Source: Microbacterium sp. LWO13-1.2 (GTDB lineage: Bacteria; Actinomycetota; Actinomycetes; Actinomycetales; Microbacteriaceae). From it: 64,000 nt of DNA. Position numbers and translations under genes: made by a program. Of this stretch, positions 34,101-41,300 are shown piece after piece; positions within the stretch are counted from its first letter, which is position 1; the number at the start of each line of letters is the position of its first letter. The DNA lies in NCBI RefSeq assembly GCF_038397725.1, contig NZ_CP151634.1, positions 1,860,001 to 1,924,000 of the forward strand. The letters are read 5' to 3'. Under the pieces are notes generated by a model. It was not told the DNA's origin, searched no databases, and saw only the letters and a program-made list of their open reading frames with translations.

Positions 34101-35606
34101 TACGTCGGCGGCAAGCCCGTCGATCGGTCGCCTGGTGCGCATGCCGTCACCGCGGGCACAGCGGCGGTGGCGGTGGATGCCGCACTCGGCAGCGAGGCGG
34201 CGACGTTCACGGCCAGCTCCGCCGAGGGCGCGCGCATCCCCTGGTCCGACTCCGACTATGCGAAGACGGAGGACGGCTTCGCCATCGAGTCGGTCTTCCA
34301 AGTGCCGGCGATCACCGCCGAGCGCGACATGATCTCGAACACCCAGAGCTCGGGGCAGGGGCTGGAGATGCTGCCAGGCACCCAGCCCGGCAAGGTGACG
34401 CCCGAACTGTGGGTACGCGTCGGCGGCAAGTACGTCGTCGCACGGGCCGAGAACGCGGTCACGGCGGGGAAGTGGACGCACATCGTGGCGACGTACGACG
34501 CCCAGAGCGGCGATCTGCGCGTCTACGTCGACGGGCGCGAGGCCGGTTCGGCCGTCGCAGCCGGAGGCGGCAAGGTGCAGAACCCGTCGGGAGCCGCACG
34601 CTCCTTCGTGATCGGCGGCGACATCTCCTCGTCTGGTGCCGTCGAGTACCCGTTCGAGGGTGTCATCGCGACGGCGAACATCTACGGCGATGTGCCATCG
34701 GTGAGCGACATCACGCGGCTCGCTGCGGCCGCATTGAAGAGCAACGACGTGACGGCGCCGCTGCTGGAGGTCGTCCCCGAACCCGCTTCGACCGCGACCC
34801 CTGGCGCCGAGTACACCGTGCCGGCCGGCGTCGCCGGAGACGACTCGGGTTCGGCGACCGTCGCGATCACGGTGTCCGGACCGATCGGAACGGACGTGCC
34901 GCTCGAACCGGGCGTCATCGTGCCGCCGACTGCGGGCGAGTACACGCTGACGTACACGGCTGCCGATGCCGCCGGCAACACCACCACCGCCGACTACGTC
35001 GTCACCGTGGAGCTGCCGGCGCCGGTCGCCACCGTGGCGCCGAGCATCACCGGAACAGCCGAGGTCGGCGGCATCCTCTTCGTGAACCCTGGCGAGTGGG
35101 ATGCGGACGGGCTGACCTTCACGTACCAGTGGAGTGCGGACGGCGAGGAGCTCTCCGGGGAGACCGGTTCCCAGCTGAAGGTCGGGCCGGCGCTCAACGG
35201 CGCCGAGGTCGCGGTGACCGTCACAGCGAGCGGTGCGGATCTCGCTCCCGGCGTGGCCGAATCGGCGCCCGTGCAGGTCAGGGCGCTCCCGGTCTGGAAG
35301 TCAGGGCAGGTCTACGGGGCCGGCGACACGGTGCTGCACTCGGGTCGCGTGTTCGTGGCGCAGTGGTGGACGAAGGGCAACGTGCCGGGTGCCGCTGACC
35401 GCAACGGTGCCTGGGCCGAACGCGGCGTCGAGGTGAGTACGTCGCGCGGCGTCGTGCGCGCCTGGACCGCGTCCTGGATCTACACGGGCGGAGAGACCGT
35501 GGCGCACAAGGGGCACCTCTATCGCGCATCGTGGTGGACCCGCGGCCAGGAGCCCGGTGCCGCGAAGCCCAAGCACTCGGCATGGGTGGACCTCGGTGCG
35601 TACTGA
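31170..35606 (+). CDS. Large secreted metallophosphoesterase with two LamG-like and two chitin-binding modules
   Basis: 1478-aa exported protein. The GTG at 31170 lies 6 nt after GAAGGA and opens a signal peptide (RRAALIVATTTALAVSVV...AYA). A Pro/Ala/Thr linker and an Ig-like domain precede the calcineurin-type metallophosphoesterase, with motifs GDIHNN (about 193), GDLTNN, GNHD (about 257), HHPLQCTH and GGHIHTP (about 380). Then come a fibronectin-like stretch (about 545-615), a LamG/concanavalin-like domain (645-850), an Ig-like domain, a second LamG (970-1180), further Ig-like domains and two C-terminal CBM5/12 repeats (1374-1414 and 1431-1478, each with a WWT core). It probably releases phosphate from, or acts on, chitin-bound cell-wall or fungal material. 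The next gene starts inside its 3' end. Confidence 0.9.
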   Translation: MSQPSAPTSPAAARRSWRRAALIVATTTALAVSVVTPAYASSMPLAPAAASPSTVPTSTPAPTPNAEAPLSARTGDATPVPASASLGDVIAFSAPTGLGGELVVTVTSPDGVVAAVSPGDDGLYRFTPALAGDYEVAFSATDAAGEITQETQVVAVTGRAVEQPAPEASAPASAAIEEAPATGEPDIRFAAIGDIHNNWSELAEAYDFWKAENVDTALFVGDLTNNATASEYAGLKSTLDSKAGLGIKLVASLGNHDVAAISSYDLFTQATGGQKPNADYTINGYHFITVSPGAGTLDPTTGKPSSASSGNYAYAASWLQQRLAAATAEDPTKPVIVLVHHPLQCTHYVSNEWYGTGLSSGCGDTLQSVFDDFPQAVVWGGHIHTPQNIPTSVWQGQEDRSGDKAGKGFTTVNAPPLAYYEFESGVVNTSPTSRSNDTTPDDAGNNRQTAIVEITGSKVTIKNYDLLADEWIDQTWSWDVAASADTSKSYDERFPLNNTHRASLSQAPVWPAGSAVAVDGIAEDKAMVAFPQAVPAPNTVQDIVHKYRYTTVDVASGQTVNTFLQWSGFYNLPMPANRNHEVWNLRPSRDYEVRVTPINAWGKEGAPLTARFTTSGSTGPMDPPFDPASLTFDDLREQMPKADLLDVSFADGKAADASPKAWTLTAGSAAKVADDADLGAQVAVGAQGTASAIRTAAWSDADYARLQDGFTLDVTFKVDSIDKPVGGYVDIFGGMQGGGIGLEAVRTSSAENFDLEFWYSNPRPTVQLEYGTWYHVTGWYDGTDARLYVDGLEVASADSVTFPVKPTSAEARYMTIGGDANTSGSLDDATFNGRIASAEIYSTALSDKNVYRVANRELKLLDETPPQVQVVPAPGANAVVGHAYIAPAPQAVDNSGVVKVAVEVTDPSGGVIDVTRTSGGRFTFTPTAPGAHTVTYVITDAAARQTQKTFTVTAVNGSAELAELLEPLPVADLLDLDYVGGKPVDRSPGAHAVTAGTAAVAVDAALGSEAATFTASSAEGARIPWSDSDYAKTEDGFAIESVFQVPAITAERDMISNTQSSGQGLEMLPGTQPGKVTPELWVRVGGKYVVARAENAVTAGKWTHIVATYDAQSGDLRVYVDGREAGSAVAAGGGKVQNPSGAARSFVIGGDISSSGAVEYPFEGVIATANIYGDVPSVSDITRLAAAALKSNDVTAPLLEVVPEPASTATPGAEYTVPAGVAGDDSGSATVAITVSGPIGTDVPLEPGVIVPPTAGEYTLTYTAADAAGNTTTADYVVTVELPAPVATVAPSITGTAEVGGILFVNPGEWDADGLTFTYQWSADGEELSGETGSQLKVGPALNGAEVAVTVTASGADLAPGVAESAPVQVRALPVWKSGQVYGAGDTVLHSGRVFVAQWWTKGNVPGAADRNGAWAERGVEVSTSRGVVRAWTASWIYTGGETVAHKGHLYRASWWTRGQEPGAAKPKHSAWVDLGAY

Positions 35607-36978
35607 ATCACGACGCGTCAGGAGCACGCGCACCCTGCGCGTGCTCCTGTGCGCCCTCGCCGCCGCCTGCTTCCTCCTCCCTGCCGCACCCGCTGCCGCG
35701 CACAGCTATGCCGCGACGGTGTTCGCCGAGGTGACCGAACCCGAGCCGGGCCTCGTGCGCACGGTTCTCGAGGTCGAGTACGTGCTGCTTGCGACCGACG
35801 GTGCCAGAGAGATGGGCGACAGTGCGTTCGAGGCGGAGGCCTACGCCGACGTGCAGGCATCAGGGCGTGACGCGTCGAAGCTCACGACCGCGGTGCTGGA
35901 AGAGCACTCCGACACGGTGCTCGGCTACATCCTGCCGCGCTACTCCGTCACGGTGGAGGCAGCGGCGGCGGATGCCGGAACCGCGGCGGAGCCTTGCCAG
36001 AATGCGCTCGCCGAGCCGTACGCGATCACACTGCGTGACGGTGTTCCGTACGCGCGGATCGTCGTGGATTCCGACTGCCGCTCGGAGGTCGGCGCGGCCC
36101 CGGCGGTGTATCGGATCGGCACGGAGCTGTTCCCGGGGACCGCACCAGGGGGCAAGACGACGACGATCGTCAGCTACGACCTGCGCTCAGGCTCCGGCGT
36201 CACGAACCTCGACACCGACACGGACCCGACGATGACCACGACGCAGGACTGGGGATCCCAGATGGGGGATTTCCTGATCCTGGGTGCCGAGCATCTGCTG
36301 CTCGGCCCGGATCACCTCCTGTTCCTGCTCGCGCTCATCGCCGGATCGCGTCGCCTGCGCGACATCGTCGTGGTCGCAACGGCGTTCACGGTCGCCCACT
36401 CGCTGACGTTCGTGCTGGCCGCGCTCGGCGTCGTGAGCATCCCGGCGGCCATCGTGGAGCCGATCATCGCGCTCTCGATCGCCGTCGTGGCGCTCTGGAG
36501 CGTCTGGGTGCACCGGCGCGGTCGGATCGACGCAGGAGTGCCGGTCGACTCCTCGCGCGCGGATTCCGACGGGCGGCAGACCGCCGCATCCGTTGCCGGC
36601 GCGCCCAGGACCGCGGGTGGTCTGGCTGTGCGCGAACGCGTCGCCACTGCAGCACCGCACGGTCGGCAGGATGCTCGCCGCGGATTCAGCCGGTCGGACC
36701 TCGTGCGGGTCGCGGTCGTCTTCGCGTTCGGACTGATCCACGGGGTCGGCTTCGCGGGCGCGCTCGGCATCGACGAACCGTTCTCGTGGGGCCTGCTCGG
36801 CGCGCTCCTCGTGTTCAACGTGGGCATCGAGCTGGCGCAGCTGCTCATCATTGCGGTCGCCTTCCCGCTCCTGCTCTGGGTCCGGCGTAGGCTCCCGCGG
36901 GTGCCGCTGTGGATCGAGATCGCCGTGGCCGCCGTCGGACTCTTCTGGTTCGTCGAACGGCTCCTCAGCCTGGGATGA
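35596..36978 (+). CDS. HupE/UreJ_2 family membrane protein with large exported N-terminal domain
   Basis: 460-aa protein. A signal peptide (TLRVLLCALAAACFLLPAAP) is followed by about 190 extracytoplasmic residues. The membrane part has the HupE/UreJ-type signature HLLLGPDHLLFLLALIAGSR and the later VFAFGLIHGVGFAGALG, with six or so helices and a long cytoplasmic loop between them. Family members are linked to nickel, cobalt or copper handling, but this two-domain form is poorly understood. The GTG at 35596 overlaps the metallophosphoesterase stop by 11 nt, suggesting coupled expression, perhaps metal supply to that metalloenzyme (inference). No hydrogenase or urease genes are nearby. Confidence 0.85.
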   Translation: MRTESRRVRSTRTLRVLLCALAAACFLLPAAPAAAHSYAATVFAEVTEPEPGLVRTVLEVEYVLLATDGAREMGDSAFEAEAYADVQASGRDASKLTTAVLEEHSDTVLGYILPRYSVTVEAAAADAGTAAEPCQNALAEPYAITLRDGVPYARIVVDSDCRSEVGAAPAVYRIGTELFPGTAPGGKTTTIVSYDLRSGSGVTNLDTDTDPTMTTTQDWGSQMGDFLILGAEHLLLGPDHLLFLLALIAGSRRLRDIVVVATAFTVAHSLTFVLAALGVVSIPAAIVEPIIALSIAVVALWSVWVHRRGRIDAGVPVDSSRADSDGRQTAASVAGAPRTAGGLAVRERVATAAPHGRQDARRGFSRSDLVRVAVVFAFGLIHGVGFAGALGIDEPFSWGLLGALLVFNVGIELAQLLIIAVAFPLLLWVRRRLPRVPLWIEIAVAAVGLFWFVERLLSLG

Positions 36979-37000
36979 CTGGCGGCTGAGTGAGGGGCGC

Positions 37001-38395
37001 TCACCCCTCCTGTGCTGCGGGGGCGGCGCCGTCAGGCTCAGCCTCCACCGGGTTCCGCCGGATGCCGATCCAGGACACGACGCCGCCGAGCGCCATCAGT
37101 GCCGCCGTCACCCACGCTGCGCTGTGGAAGCCATCGAGGTCGAGCGTGCCGCCCACGATGGTCGACAGCACGGCGACGACGAGGAGGCCGGCCACCCTGG
37201 CCACGGCGTTGTTCACCGCCGACGCGATGCCGGAGCGCCCCTCGTCGATGGCGCCGAGGATCGCCGACGTGAGGGGAGCGACGGTGAGGGAAAGACCGAG
37301 ACCCATCACGATCATCGCCGGGAGCACCTGCCACCAGTAGTCGAAATCCGAACCGACGGCGAGCAGCAGCAGAGCGCCGACCGCCATCAGCAGGGGGCCG
37401 ACGGTCATGAAGATCCGTGGACCGAAGCGGCCGGCCCATGCGCCGGCTCGTGAACTGAGCAGGATCATCAGGATCGTCAATGGCAGGCTGGCGAGACCCG
37501 CCGCTGTTGCGCTGAGTCCTGCGCCCTGCTGCAGATACACCCCGACGACGAAGCCGTTGAGCGCGAGCGCCGCGTAGACGAAAAGTGTCGCGAGGTTTCC
37601 CCATCCGAAGTTGCGCACCCGGAACAGCGACAGGGGCATGAGCGGGGCCGGCGAACGCTGCTGCCGCACCAGGAACAGCGCGAACAGAGCCGCACCGATG
37701 ATGCCGGGGATCCAGATCGCCGGCGACTGCCAGCCGAGGTTCGGCTGTTCGATGAGCGCGAAGACGACGGCGCCGAGTCCGATGGCGCACAGGGCGCCAC
37801 TCCACCAGTCGACGCGGGCGCCGCGTGGTTGGTGCGGCAGATGCAGTCGCGCCAGGAGCAGCAGCGTGATGCCGATCGGGATGACATTGATCAGGAAGAC
37901 GAGCCGCCAGGAGAGGTAATCGACGAACAGGCCGCCGAGGAGCGGACCGACGAGCATCGCAGCGGTTGTGAACGCGGTCCACACCCCGATGGCACGCGCC
38001 TGCACGTCGGCGCGCATCGTCGCCGTGATCAGCGCCAGCGAACTCGGCACCAGCAGGGCTCCGGCTGCACCCTGCAGAGCGCGGGCGATGATGAGGATGA
38101 GCGGGTCGGGTGCGGCAGCGACGGCGACGGACGCCACGCCGAAGGCGATGAGCCCCACGCGCATCACCATGACGCGGCCATAGGCGTCGGATACGGAGCC
38201 GGCGAGCAGGATCAGAGCGCTGAGGGTGATCAGGTACGCGTCGACGACCCACTGCTGGGTGGTGATGCCGCCGCCGAGTTCGCGGCTGATCGCCGGGAGC
38301 GCGACCGTGACGACGGTGCTGTCGAGGAACGTCACGAAAGAGGCGAGAACGGCGATCGTGATCACGAGCCGCTGGAGCGGGGCGAAGGATGTCAC
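37001..38395 (-). CDS. MFS transporter, DHA2 (EmrB/QacA) drug-efflux type
   Basis: 464-aa polytopic transporter. Motifs include FVTFLDSTVVTVALPAI in helix 1, the QWVVDAYLITLSALILLAGS helix 2 region, DAYGRVMVMRVG (motif A) and the GPLLGGLFVDYLSWRLVFLI motif C region, all typical of the DHA2 family; the length suggests 14 helices. The GTG start at 38395 is 6 nt after TAGGGT (38407 to 38402 on the minus strand), so it is another leaderless-type gene. It stands alone, convergent with the HupE-like gene at 22 bp. It probably exports drugs or toxic metabolites. Confidence 0.92.
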   Translation of the reverse strand: MTSFAPLQRLVITIAVLASFVTFLDSTVVTVALPAISRELGGGITTQQWVVDAYLITLSALILLAGSVSDAYGRVMVMRVGLIAFGVASVAVAAAPDPLILIIARALQGAAGALLVPSSLALITATMRADVQARAIGVWTAFTTAAMLVGPLLGGLFVDYLSWRLVFLINVIPIGITLLLLARLHLPHQPRGARVDWWSGALCAIGLGAVVFALIEQPNLGWQSPAIWIPGIIGAALFALFLVRQQRSPAPLMPLSLFRVRNFGWGNLATLFVYAALALNGFVVGVYLQQGAGLSATAAGLASLPLTILMILLSSRAGAWAGRFGPRIFMTVGPLLMAVGALLLLAVGSDFDYWWQVLPAMIVMGLGLSLTVAPLTSAILGAIDEGRSGIASAVNNAVARVAGLLVVAVLSTIVGGTLDLDGFHSAAWVTAALMALGGVVSWIGIRRNPVEAEPDGAAPAAQEG

Positions 38396-38456
38396 GGCCC
38401 GACCCTACTCCCGGCCGAGGACGCCGGGGGCCGTGAGCGCGGAACCGGCTCGACGG

Positions 38457-39536
38457 TCACGGGGAGAGTGCGGGGGTGCCCTCCCGGTACAGGTCGCGCA
38501 GACCGTCGATGCCGGCACGCGCGAACGCCTGCAACTGCCGCTGCGCGCCGGTCCCGTGGCGGCGGATCCGTTCGAGGTGCTCCGCCACGAACTCCTCGTC
38601 GCCGAGCTCCGCGAGCACGGGGCGGGTCGCGTCCAGCATCCGTCCCGCCACCTGCCAGGCGTCGGCGACCGCTCCCGTTGTGGGATCGACGACGCGCGCG
38701 TCCATCCCGCTGCGCGCGGCCATCCAGAGCGAGGCGTCGATGCCGTCGATCTCACCGATCGACACCCGGTCGTCGGTCAGGACGATCGCACGGCTGAGCG
38801 CCGCCGCGAAAACGGTGTCCTCGGGCAGGAGCTGGGCGTCGAACACGCGTACCTCGACCGTCGGAAAACGGTCGGACAGGCGCACGGCCCAGGCGAGGGA
38901 TGCCGGATCCGGCACCGCCTGCAGATCGACCAGTTGCGCGATGTGCGCTCGGTAGTCGGCGAGGTCCCGGAATCGCGGAGGACACCACGAGGAGGGCAGA
39001 CGCCGGATCAGGATGCTGCGCCAGCTGGCGAAGCCGGAATGCACGCCGTCCACGAACGGGCTGTTCCCGGTGAGGGCGAGGAGCACGGGCAACCAACCGC
39101 GCACCCGATTGAGTGCGCGGATCCGCTCTTCGTCGTCGGTGACCTCGACGTGCACGTGGAGGCCGTTCACCGCGTGCTCGCGGGTGATGTGCGCGAGGTG
39201 CGCGGACACATCGTCGTAGTGCGGGGAGGGGGAGACAGCAAGCGTGTGGGTCGAAGCGAACGGAGTTCCGGATGCCGCTGCGATCACCGACTGCCCCGCT
39301 GCATGCGCACCGAGCAGGCCGCGGAGATGACGCAGCTGGGCTTCGGCATCCGCCCTCGTCGAGACCGGATCTGTGGCGCACTCCAGCTGGCAGGTCAGAT
39401 ACTCCGGCGTCACGGAACCGAGCGTGCTGCTTCCGGTGATGCGCTCCCTGGATCCGTCGCCGAGCGCGAGCGGTACGAGCGATTCCTCGTCGAGGAGGAG
39501 GAATTCCTCCTCTACCCCGAAGCGGGCTGTCGGCAT
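38457..39536 (-). CDS. Glutamate-cysteine ligase-like carboxylate-amine ligase (YbdK family)
   Basis: 359-aa enzyme of the GCS2 family, which ligates an amino acid carboxylate to an amine using ATP. The N-terminus MPTARFGVEEEFLLLDEESL and the later NGLHVHVEV and VFDAQLLPEDTVF segments match YbdK-type proteins. ATG 39536 is 9 nt after AAGGAG; a TTG three codons upstream abuts the ribosome-binding site and is unlikely. Family members make gamma-glutamyl-type products in low-molecular-weight thiol or stress metabolism, but the real substrate is often unknown. It is divergent from the small membrane protein gene at 39665. Confidence 0.88.
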   Translation of the reverse strand: MPTARFGVEEEFLLLDEESLVPLALGDGSRERITGSSTLGSVTPEYLTCQLECATDPVSTRADAEAQLRHLRGLLGAHAAGQSVIAAASGTPFASTHTLAVSPSPHYDDVSAHLAHITREHAVNGLHVHVEVTDDEERIRALNRVRGWLPVLLALTGNSPFVDGVHSGFASWRSILIRRLPSSWCPPRFRDLADYRAHIAQLVDLQAVPDPASLAWAVRLSDRFPTVEVRVFDAQLLPEDTVFAAALSRAIVLTDDRVSIGEIDGIDASLWMAARSGMDARVVDPTTGAVADAWQVAGRMLDATRPVLAELGDEEFVAEHLERIRRHGTGAQRQLQAFARAGIDGLRDLYREGTPALSP

Positions 39537-39664
39537 GGTCCCCAACTCCTTTCACAGGCACTTGTGGGGCCCTGAGTCAACCCCCTGAGTCGTAGCGGGC
39601 GTTCGTCGCTACGGTGAGTCACCGAACACGGGCGCTCGTCGCCCCTGGCAGAAAGGGAAATCTG

Positions 39665-39829
39665 ATGAACATCCTGTTGATCATCGTCGTCGTCGTCGCC
39701 GTGATCCTTGCGATCACCGGTGGGCTCGTCCAGTCGCTCCAGTTTCTGCTGTGGGTCGGCCTGGTCCTGCTGGCGATCGCCGTCATCGCTTGGCTGATCC
39801 GCGCGGTCAGCGGAAAGCGCAGCGTCTGA
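39665..39829 (+). CDS. 54-aa hydrophobic membrane protein
   Basis: Very small protein with two hydrophobic stretches (ILLIIVVVVAVILAITGGLV and FLLWVGLVLLAIAVIAWLI) joined by a short turn and ended by a basic RAVSGKRSV tail, so a two-helix hairpin in the membrane. ATG 39665 follows AAAGGGAAA. A TACGGT box (39610-39615) upstream is a plausible -10. Proteins of this size and shape are common next to CsbD in actinobacteria and are usually stress-induced. A very strong terminator follows. Confidence 0.8.
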   Translation: MNILLIIVVVVAVILAITGGLVQSLQFLLWVGLVLLAIAVIAWLIRAVSGKRSV

Positions 39830-39843
39830 CGGCCGGAGAAGAA

Positions 39844-39871
39844 AGGGCCCGCCGGAAGGCGGGCCCTTTTT
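39844..39871. terminator. Intrinsic terminator shared by convergent small genes
   Basis: AGGGCCCGCC (39844-39853) pairs perfectly with GGCGGGCCCT (39858-39867) around a GGAA loop, followed by TTTTT on the plus strand. It lies between the 54-aa gene and the CsbD stop and can end both transcripts. Confidence 0.92.
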
Positions 39872-39872
39872 C

Positions 39873-40079
39873 TCAGTCCTTGAGGCCGTCGCGGACGCTG
39901 TTTCCCGCGTGTCGGGCGGCATCCTTGACGTGTTCGCCGGCCTGCTTCGCGTCTGCCTTGGCCTGATCGAGCTTTCCTTCGGCTTCCAGCTTCTCGTTGT
40001 CGGTGACCTTCCCGACACCCTCCTTGATCTTTCCGCTCAGCTCTTCGGCCGCGTTCTTGATCTTGTCGTCGAGTCCCAT
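39873..40079 (-). CDS. CsbD family stress protein
   Basis: 68-aa hydrophilic protein of the CsbD family, with the family block DKIKNAAEELSGKIKEGVGK followed by DNEKLEAEGKLDQAKADAKQ. It is predicted to be mostly helical and soluble. CsbD proteins are general-stress, SigB-type regulon members of unknown biochemical role. ATG 40079 is preceded by GAGGACGAGG. It faces the small membrane protein and shares its terminator. Confidence 0.9.
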   Translation of the reverse strand: MGLDDKIKNAAEELSGKIKEGVGKVTDNEKLEAEGKLDQAKADAKQAGEHVKDAARHAGNSVRDGLKD

Positions 40080-40164
40080 GTCCTCGTCCTCTCATTCGTA
40101 GATTCGGTGGAGGTGCCACCCTCGCACCACCTCTCGAACTTCACCAAGGCATTGACATCCGCGC

Positions 40165-40208
40165 GCGAGCATGGCAACCGAATCACGCCGCGAGCATGGC
40201 AACGGAAT
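40165..40208. repeat. Tandem 19-bp direct repeat upstream of the copper-storage-type gene
   Basis: GCGAGCATGGCAACCGAAT (40165-40183) and GCGAGCATGGCAACGGAAT (40190-40208) match at 18 of 19 positions with a 25-bp period, about two and a half helical turns. They end 30 bp upstream of the TAGCCT -10 box, where an activator or repressor would bind. Confidence 0.7.
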
Positions 40209-40214
40209 TGAGCA

Positions 40215-40243
40215 TCGACGCCGGGCATCGCGAGGACTAGCCT
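40215..40243 (+). promoter_or_regulatory. Promoter of the copper-storage-type gene
   Basis: TCGACG (40215-40220), 17 bp, then TAGCCT (40238-40243). Transcription would start near 40250, leaving a leader of about 60 nt before ATG 40309 with a GGAAG ribosome-binding site. Confidence 0.45.
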
Positions 40244-40308
40244 GGCGTCAGGCGGGTGCACCTGCCCGCACGGGACTCGGCGGAAGCCGACGACGGAAGC
40301 GGTGTGCG

Positions 40309-40707
40309 ATGGACTCGATGATGATGAACGCCATGTCGAAGGACATGATGGCGATGCCGGGCATGGACATGATGGACATGTCGGTGATGCAGGCGTGCAT
40401 GGACGCCTGTTCAGCGTGCGAGCAGGCGTGTACCGTCTGCGCGACGCAGATGATGGACTGCTCGCCCGCGTGCATGAACTGCGCGGACATGTGCAACACG
40501 ATGATGCGATCGATGATGCGAATGCAGGGCATGACCCCCGCCTCGATGATGGCGATGCTCAACGCCTGCATCGCGATGTGCCAGATGTGCATGGACGAGT
40601 GCATGAGGCACGCCGACCACAGCGAAGTCTGCAAGATGTGCGCTCAGGCCTGCCAGGCCTGCATGGATGCATGCATGGCGATGAAGGACATGATGATCGC
40701 TGCCTGA
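40309..40707 (+). CDS. Met/Cys-rich four-helix-bundle copper-binding protein (Csp/DUF326 type)
   Basis: 132-aa protein with 37 Met and 18 Cys. Cysteines come in the CxxxC and CxxC spacing of copper storage proteins (for example ACMDACSACEQACTVC, CSPACMNCADMC, CQMCMDEC and CKMCAQACQACMDAC), which line the core of a four-helix bundle and load many Cu(I) ions. The first 28 residues are an extra Met-rich stretch (MDSMMMNAMSKDMMAMPGMD) with no signal peptide features, so the protein is probably cytosolic with an added Cu(I)-binding tail. ATG 40309 is chosen over the long upstream frame because that part overlaps the promoter and repeats. Confidence 0.9.
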   Translation: MDSMMMNAMSKDMMAMPGMDMMDMSVMQACMDACSACEQACTVCATQMMDCSPACMNCADMCNTMMRSMMRMQGMTPASMMAMLNACIAMCQMCMDECMRHADHSEVCKMCAQACQACMDACMAMKDMMIAA

Positions 40708-40716
40708 CCGCATCCT

Positions 40717-40738
40717 CGACGGGCTCAGGAGCCCGACG
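40717..40738. terminator. Hairpin between convergent genes
   Basis: CGACGGGCTC (40717-40726) and GAGCCCGACG (40729-40738) are inverted with 9 of 10 matches, in the 34-bp gap between the copper-storage gene and the facing gene at 40742. No U-tract. Confidence 0.6.
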
Positions 40739-40741
40739 TCG

Positions 40742-41089
40742 TCACGCTGCGGCGACGTTGAACTGCACGCGTCCGACCGCCAGCACGCCGTAGCGAGCAT
40801 GGAGCGCGACCGGGGTGCCCGGGGACGCTTCGAGTGCCGCGCCGGAGGCGTTCCAGAGCGCGCGGGCCTGACCGTCGAGCGTGCGCACCACGAGGTCACC
40901 GCTCACGGGATCCGCCGACTCGACGATCCCGTCGATCCAATCGGCGGGAGTCGCCGACGCCAGCCGCGCCTGGATCAGATGGAGGGCGTGTCCCGGAGCG
41001 AGCGAGGAGCAGACGTCTCCGTGCTCGCACATGCACGCTGCACGCTCACGCACCTGGAGGGGCGAAAGGCGGTTGAGCGGCGTGGACAC
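40742..41089 (-). CDS. Unknown 115-aa protein with a CxCx5C motif
   Basis: Small cytoplasmic protein starting at GTG 41089, 8 nt after AAGGAG. Near the N-terminus it carries the cysteine cluster ACMCEHGDVCSS, then a helical stretch and an all-beta-looking C-terminal half (GDLVVRTLDGQARALWN). No family is recognised. The Cys/His cluster could bind a metal, and it is convergent with the copper-storage-type gene, but the link is only positional. Confidence 0.65.
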   Translation of the reverse strand: MSTPLNRLSPLQVRERAACMCEHGDVCSSLAPGHALHLIQARLASATPADWIDGIVESADPVSGDLVVRTLDGQARALWNASGAALEASPGTPVALHARYGVLAVGRVQFNVAAA

Positions 41090-41195
41090 GATGGGTCTCC
41101 TTCTGGATGGTGTGTGGGCAACGTTAGATCGCCGTCGGCGGATGCGGAACCCGAGGCGACACGGAACGACACACAGCGGTCACATGATCGGCGGG

Positions 41196-41201
41196 TAGAA
41201 T
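41196..41201 (+). promoter_or_regulatory. -10 box of the FBP-domain gene leader
   Basis: TAGAAT matches the TATAAT consensus at five of six positions and stands 7 nt before GTG 41209. Transcription from here gives a leader of about 194 nt before the FBP-domain ATG at 41402. Confidence 0.5.
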
Positions 41202-41208
41202 CTCGGGC

Positions 41209-41283
41209 GTGTCCATCATGAGCAGAGTGCCCTCCGGCAGATCGGAGGTCGTCGGCGTCCACTGCGCCGGCGGCAGAGGCTGA
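41209..41283 (+). CDS. Possible 24-residue leaderless leader peptide ahead of the FBP-domain gene
   Basis: GTG 41209, 7 nt after the TAGAAT box, opens MSIMSRVPSGRSEVVGVHCA followed by four residues and TGA at 41281-41283. It has no homologue I recognise. Codons in its middle form one arm of an 8-bp stem whose other arm begins 9 nt after its stop, so ribosome movement along it would change the leader's folding. Could be a chance frame. Confidence 0.35.
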   Translation: MSIMSRVPSGRSEVVGVHCAGGRG

Positions 41284-41300
41284 CCTTCGTCGCCTCCGAT
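41241..41300 (+). promoter_or_regulatory. Candidate attenuator stem in the FBP-domain gene leader
   Basis: ATCGGAGG (41241-41248), inside the short leader frame, is perfectly complementary to CCTCCGAT (41293-41300) downstream of its stop. The CGGAG core can alternatively pair with CTCCG at 41232-41236, so two exclusive foldings exist. Confidence 0.35.

Noticed and set aside
31152..34481. 1109-codon open frame antisense to the secreted metallophosphoesterase
   Set aside because: It is arginine/histidine/valine-rich without any domain and lies wholly opposite a gene with clear domains and signal peptide. Long antisense frames are expected in high-GC DNA.
35596..36978. Hydrogenase or urease accessory protein
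   Set aside because: The HupE/UreJ signature is present but no hydrogenase or urease structural gene is nearby and the protein has a large exported domain not found in those accessories.
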